A program made the position numbers and the translations under genes. A DNA stretch of 64,000 nucleotides from the NCBI GenBank assembly GCA_018333785.1, contig JAGXSU010000136.1:1-64000 (forward strand), given 5' to 3'. The first letter of the stretch is position 1, and each line of letters begins with the position of its first letter. The notes below the pieces were generated by a model that was not told where the DNA came from, made no database searches, and was given only the letters and a program-made list of their open reading frames with translations. Below, piece after piece: positions 60,538 through 64,000 of this stretch. The stretch comes from Methylomicrobium sp. GTDB taxonomy: Bacteria > Pseudomonadota > Gammaproteobacteria > Methylococcales > Methylomonadaceae.

Positions 60538-61294
60538 GTTGAACGGGCGCGCTTTAAATGCGGTTGGCTGGCTTTTGATGTTCACTTTAAGCGCCTGCAG
60601 TTCGTCAGGCCCTGAGCGCAGCGACGAAGAGTCATCAGCCATTCATCTGCAATTGGGCCTGCGATATCTCAACCTGGGACGCTTGAGCGAGGCAAAATCG
60701 AATCTGAAAAAAGCCCTGTCACTCGATTCCCATAACGCCGAGGCTCATAATGCGCTGGCTGTCTTGTCAGAACGTCTTAAACAATACGACGAAGCGGCAG
60801 AGCATTACGAATACGCATTGAATATCGATTCCGGTGATTTGAGCGCGCTTAACAACTACGGTCGTTTTCTCTGTGAGCGGGGCGAGTATGACAAAGGTAT
60901 GTCGCATCTTAAAGACGCGCTCGCCAATCCACTCAACGACAGGCTTTGGCTGGCATTAACCAATGCCGGACGCTGCGAGAGTGAGAAAGGTAATTTATTA
61001 GAGGCAGAAGCCTATTTCAGGCAAGCCTTGCAGTATCAGCCCAATTACGCACCGGTTTTACTGGAAATGCAGAAGCTGAGTTACAAGAAAGGTGATTACT
61101 GGGCCGCTAAAGGTTTCATGGAACGCTATCTTGCGACCAGCCAGCATTCATCGGAATCATTATGGTATGCCTACCAAACCGAAAGAGCGTTGGGTAATGC
61201 GACTGCGGCAAATGATTTAAAAAAACAATTGTTCGATAAATTTCCCTTGTCAGATGAAGCCAAAAAACTCATCACTGACCAAACAGCACACTAA
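60527..61294 (+). CDS. pilW: Type IV pilus biogenesis lipoprotein PilW/PilF
   Basis: An outer-membrane lipoprotein that supports PilQ secretin assembly. The 255-residue product has a signal with lipobox LSAC (Cys about 24) and about five TPR motifs, for instance [19 protein letters not shown] and [19 protein letters not shown] at 60527 overlaps the rlmN end. hisS follows after seven bp; rodZ and ispG are not between them. Confidence 0.92.
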   Translation: MQHRLNGRALNAVGWLLMFTLSACSSSGPERSDEESSAIHLQLGLRYLNLGRLSEAKSNLKKALSLDSHNAEAHNALAVLSERLKQYDEAAEHYEYALNIDSGDLSALNNYGRFLCERGEYDKGMSHLKDALANPLNDRLWLALTNAGRCESEKGNLLEAEAYFRQALQYQPNYAPVLLEMQKLSYKKGDYWAAKGFMERYLATSQHSSESLWYAYQTERALGNATAANDLKKQLFDKFPLSDEAKKLITDQTAH

Positions 61295-61301
61295 TTAAGA
61301 C

Positions 61302-62615
61302 ATGGTAAATAAAATTCAAGCCATCCGCGGGATGCATGACATTCTGCCGGATCAATCGCCCCTATGGCATTATGCGGAAAACCTCATCAGAGAGGTGATG
61401 GCGGCTTATGGTTATGATGAAATCAGATTGCCGATAGTTGAAAAGACCGAATTATTCAAGCGATCCATCGGTGAAGTGACCGATATTGTCGAAAAGGAAA
61501 TGTATACCTTTGATGATCGCAATGGCGACTCATTAACTTTAAGGCCTGAAGGCACCGCAGGCTGTTTGCGTGCGGCACTGGAACACGGTTTATTGCATAA
61601 TCAGATTCACCGCTTATGGTATTACGGTCCGATGTTCAGGCATGAACGTCCCCAAAAAGGCCGCTACCGCCAGTTTTATCAGCTCGGTATAGAAGCCTAC
61701 GGGATGGCGGGTCCGGACATCGATGCCGAATTGATCATGTTGACCTATCGTTTATGGCAAAAATTGGGTATTACCGGTAAAGTTCAACTCGAAATTAATT
61801 CGTTGGGCACTGTTGATGAGCGCACAGTTTACCGGGCCGCATTGGTGGACTATTTCAGTCAGCATCTGGATAAGCTGGACGAGGACAGTCTCCGCCGGCT
61901 TAATACCAATCCGCTCAGAATTCTGGATACCAAAAATCCTGAGATGCGCAGTGTGGTAGCCCAAGCGCCTGAATTGATGGATTATTTGGGTGATGACAGC
62001 AAGGCACATTTCAAAGGGTTTACCTCGTTTTTGGATAGCCTGGATATTCCGTATGTTTTGAATACGCGATTGGTACGCGGGCTGGATTATTACAGCAAAA
62101 CTGTTTTTGAGTGGGTTACGGATGAACTCGGTGCCCAGGGAACCATTTGCGCCGGTGGCCGCTATGACAGTCTGATTGAACAATTAGGCGGTAAAGCCAA
62201 TTATGCCGTGGGCTTTGCGATGGGCATGGAACGCTTGTTAGCACTGCTTGAAACATTGCCTCAGCCGCCTGCTTTGCCGTCATTGGATGCTTACATGATT
62301 CGGGTCGGAGATAAAGCAGAAGCTGTGGGCATGCGTTTTGCCGAACAGCTCAGAAATGAACTGCCTCATATCAGGATGCAAGTTAATTGCGGTGGCGGCA
62401 GCTTTAAAAGCCAGTTTAAAAAAGCGGATAAATCCGGAGCTGCATTTGCGTTGATTTTTGGTGATGAAGAAGCCGAACGAGGCATGGTGGCTATTAAGTC
62501 ATTGAGGTCTGACGACGAGCAGAAAAGTCTGTCTTTAATTGAGGCGGTGAATTATCTCCAGACTGCATTCATAGCTGCAAACGACTTAAAGCGCGTTTTG
62601 CATAAACTGAATTAA
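61302..62615 (+). CDS. hisS: Histidyl-tRNA synthetase
   Basis: A class II synthetase that charges tRNA-His. It has 437 residues with motif 1 ([18 protein letters not shown]), motif 2 ([17 protein letters not shown]), the histidine motif [15 protein letters not shown], motif 3 ([10 protein letters not shown]) and a C-terminal anticodon-binding domain. It is intact. Confidence 0.97.
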   Translation: MVNKIQAIRGMHDILPDQSPLWHYAENLIREVMAAYGYDEIRLPIVEKTELFKRSIGEVTDIVEKEMYTFDDRNGDSLTLRPEGTAGCLRAALEHGLLHNQIHRLWYYGPMFRHERPQKGRYRQFYQLGIEAYGMAGPDIDAELIMLTYRLWQKLGITGKVQLEINSLGTVDERTVYRAALVDYFSQHLDKLDEDSLRRLNTNPLRILDTKNPEMRSVVAQAPELMDYLGDDSKAHFKGFTSFLDSLDIPYVLNTRLVRGLDYYSKTVFEWVTDELGAQGTICAGGRYDSLIEQLGGKANYAVGFAMGMERLLALLETLPQPPALPSLDAYMIRVGDKAEAVGMRFAEQLRNELPHIRMQVNCGGGSFKSQFKKADKSGAAFALIFGDEEAERGMVAIKSLRSDDEQKSLSLIEAVNYLQTAFIAANDLKRVLHKLN

Positions 62616-62692
62616 TTACTCGATTATAGCCACATAGCTAAAAAATCATCTTACCCATTAGTATCTTTAAACCTAACCTGTAAAGACTCATC

Positions 62693-63343
62693 ATGGAAAT
62701 TTACGAAACAGAAGAAGAACGCCTCGCAGCTGCCAAGCGTTGGTGGACAGAAAACGGCCAATCAACCATAACAGGTGTTGTGATTGGCATTGCCTTGATA
62801 CTCGGTTGGAATTTCTGGCAAAACTACAAGCAGGATCAGGCCTTGCAGGCTTCAGTCCAATATGAATCACTGCTGGTTGCCATCAAGGAAGAAAAAACCG
62901 AATCAGCTGAAAAAATTGCTCAATTAATCAGAGATCAGTTCAAGGGAACACCCTACGCAACTTTCTCAGGCTTGACACTTGCCAAAATCAAGGTCGAGCA
63001 AGGCCAATTGGATGAAGCAAAGTCTGTTCTGCAATCGGTGGTCAGTTCAGCCGATGATGAGAATTTGGCGCATGTAGCCAGACTGAATCTGGTCCGCGTG
63101 ATGCTGGCTAAAGGCGAGAATGAACCAGGATTGCAAGTGATTGCGGATGTGACAGCCAAGTCAATGGGTAGCTTTTCCGGAAGTTATGACGAATTGAAAG
63201 GTGATTTATATGTGGCTCTGGATCGTTTGGATGAAGCCAGAGCGGCTTACCAATCGGCGCTAAGAAGCGGGCATAAGTCGCCCCTCTTGGGATTTAAACT
63301 GGATGATTTAACTGAAGCAGCCATCGTAACCAGCCAGCCTTAA
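62693..63343 (+). CDS. yfgM: YfgM, ancillary SecYEG subunit
   Basis: A 216-residue inner-membrane protein with one helix (about 26-43, STITGVVIGIALILGWNFW) and a periplasmic TPR-like domain. It begins MEIYETEEERLAAAKRWW, typical of the family. YfgM with PpiD assists substrates leaving SecYEG. It is one base from bamB (TAATG). Confidence 0.94.
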   Translation: MEIYETEEERLAAAKRWWTENGQSTITGVVIGIALILGWNFWQNYKQDQALQASVQYESLLVAIKEEKTESAEKIAQLIRDQFKGTPYATFSGLTLAKIKVEQGQLDEAKSVLQSVVSSADDENLAHVARLNLVRVMLAKGENEPGLQVIADVTAKSMGSFSGSYDELKGDLYVALDRLDEARAAYQSALRSGHKSPLLGFKLDDLTEAAIVTSQP

Positions 63344-64000
63344 TGAAGTATTTTCTAATTGTTCTGATCGCGCTGACTTTGACGGCCTGTACTGCGCTGG
63401 AATCGTTGAGCGGAATCACTGATTATTTTACGGGCGGTGAAGATAACACGGATCCGCCTAATGAATTGCAGGAGTACAACGCTGAGATCGAGATTGAAGT
63501 GCTCTGGAAAGAGAGCGTTGGCGTTGGCTCAGAAGATTATTTTCTCAAGCTGGTACCTGCCTTCAAAGATGGCAGAATATTTGCCGGTGATAAGGAAGGC
63601 GAAGTGGAAGCATTTGAATTGCTTAGCGGCGATTCAGTTTGGGATGCCGATTTTGAAATGCCTTTTTCAAGCGGTCCGGGTGTAAGCACTGGGACTCTGG
63701 TGTTTGGTACAAGTGATGCGAGGGTGTTGGCTTTGAATGCCGGGAATGGTGAAGAGCTATGGAACTTTCCCGTATCCAGTGAAGTGGCAGCCGTACCCGT
63801 TATTGCACAAGGCGTTGTGATCATCAGAACCACGGATGGTAAAGTCACTGCGCTGGATGAATCTACCGGACGTATTTTGTGGGATTATGAACTGATTATG
63901 CCGGCGCTCAGTATTCGGGGTACAGGGAATCCGGTGGTAGTGAATAACAATGTGATTTGCGGTTTTGCGAACGGCAAGCTCGTTTCCTTGCGTCTGAACG
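63343..64000 (+). CDS. bamB: BamB outer-membrane assembly lipoprotein (N-terminal part)
   Basis: BamB is a lipoprotein of the BAM complex. The frame starts ATGAAGTATTTT at 63343 and continues past the right edge; 219 codons are in the window. A signal peptide with lipobox LTAC (Cys16) is followed by beta-propeller repeats such as GRIFAGDKEGEVEAFEL, VLALNAGNGEELWNF and VTALDESTGRILWDY. The position after yfgM is the conserved one. Confidence 0.94.
   Translation, partial: MKYFLIVLIALTLTACTALESLSGITDYFTGGEDNTDPPNELQEYNAEIEIEVLWKESVGVGSEDYFLKLVPAFKDGRIFAGDKEGEVEAFELLSGDSVWDADFEMPFSSGPGVSTGTLVFGTSDARVLALNAGNGEELWNFPVSSEVAAVPVIAQGVVIIRTTDGKVTALDESTGRILWDYELIMPALSIRGTGNPVVVNNNVICGFANGKLVSLRLN

Overview
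The window looks like chromosomal DNA from a gammaproteobacterium. Three things support this: the dnaA-dnaN-recF-gyrB and rpmH-rnpA-yidD-yidC-mnmE blocks, the gene neighbourhoods rhlB/trxA-rho, mutY-yggX, yajC-secD-secF and ndk-rlmN-pilW-hisS-yfgM-bamB, and protein sequences close to gammaproteobacterial families. Base composition is moderate and coding density is high. Several hypothetical proteins and the overall flavour would suit an environmental lineage such as Methylococcales, but no methane- or methanol-oxidation gene is present, so that placement is only a guess.

Layout. 1-563: the edge of a probable insertion sequence and repeat-rich non-coding DNA. 564-6572: a complete type I restriction-modification locus (hsdR-hsdM-hsdS, minus strand). 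6698-12852: dnaA-dnaN-recF-gyrB (minus strand), with two parS-like sites in the 3' end of recF. 13015-16782: rpmH-rnpA-yidD-yidC-mnmE (plus strand), closed by a strong terminator. 16846-20554: five minus-strand genes (periplasmic protein, CPXCG protein, SDR, DUF4124 protein, POT transporter). 20555-20936: AT-rich DNA with a cluster of DnaA boxes, the best oriC candidate. 20937-27773: a MoxR/DUF58/DUF4381/BatA/BatB-C/BatD operon. 27794-32183: nudE, yrfG, rhlB, trxA, rho. 32312-35790: asmA-like, mutY, yggX. 35936-38028: small membrane protein, peroxiredoxin and an AP2-like protein, separated by empty spacers. 38253-48770: a minus-strand block with an ECF sigma factor, FecR, a TonB-dependent receptor, a PepSY protein and a full TonB2-type energising system (DUF3450, TtpC-like, ExbB, ExbD, TonB, TPR). 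49121-53246: divergent copA-copB joined to a membrane diguanylate cyclase. 53393-54370: alpha/beta hydrolase. 54508-64000: tgt-yajC-secD-secF, ndk-rlmN-pilW-hisS-yfgM and the start of bamB.

How the parts fit. The first third is the replication-origin neighbourhood: initiator, clamp, gyrase, candidate parS sites and a candidate origin 7.8 kb from dnaA, with mnmE between them as in enteric bacteria. The 38-49 kb block reads as one surface-signalled metal or siderophore uptake unit carrying its own energy transducer. It lies head-to-head with a copper-oxidase operon that is translationally coupled to a c-di-GMP synthase. The right end holds tRNA modification, Sec export and outer-membrane assembly genes in near-canonical order, but without rodZ and ispG at their usual place.

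I saw no CRISPR array, rRNA, tRNA or prophage. The most interesting signals are the displaced oriC candidate, the parS pair, the metal-uptake/copper/c-di-GMP neighbourhood, an AP2-like bacterial protein, and a MITE-like element at 47.1 kb.
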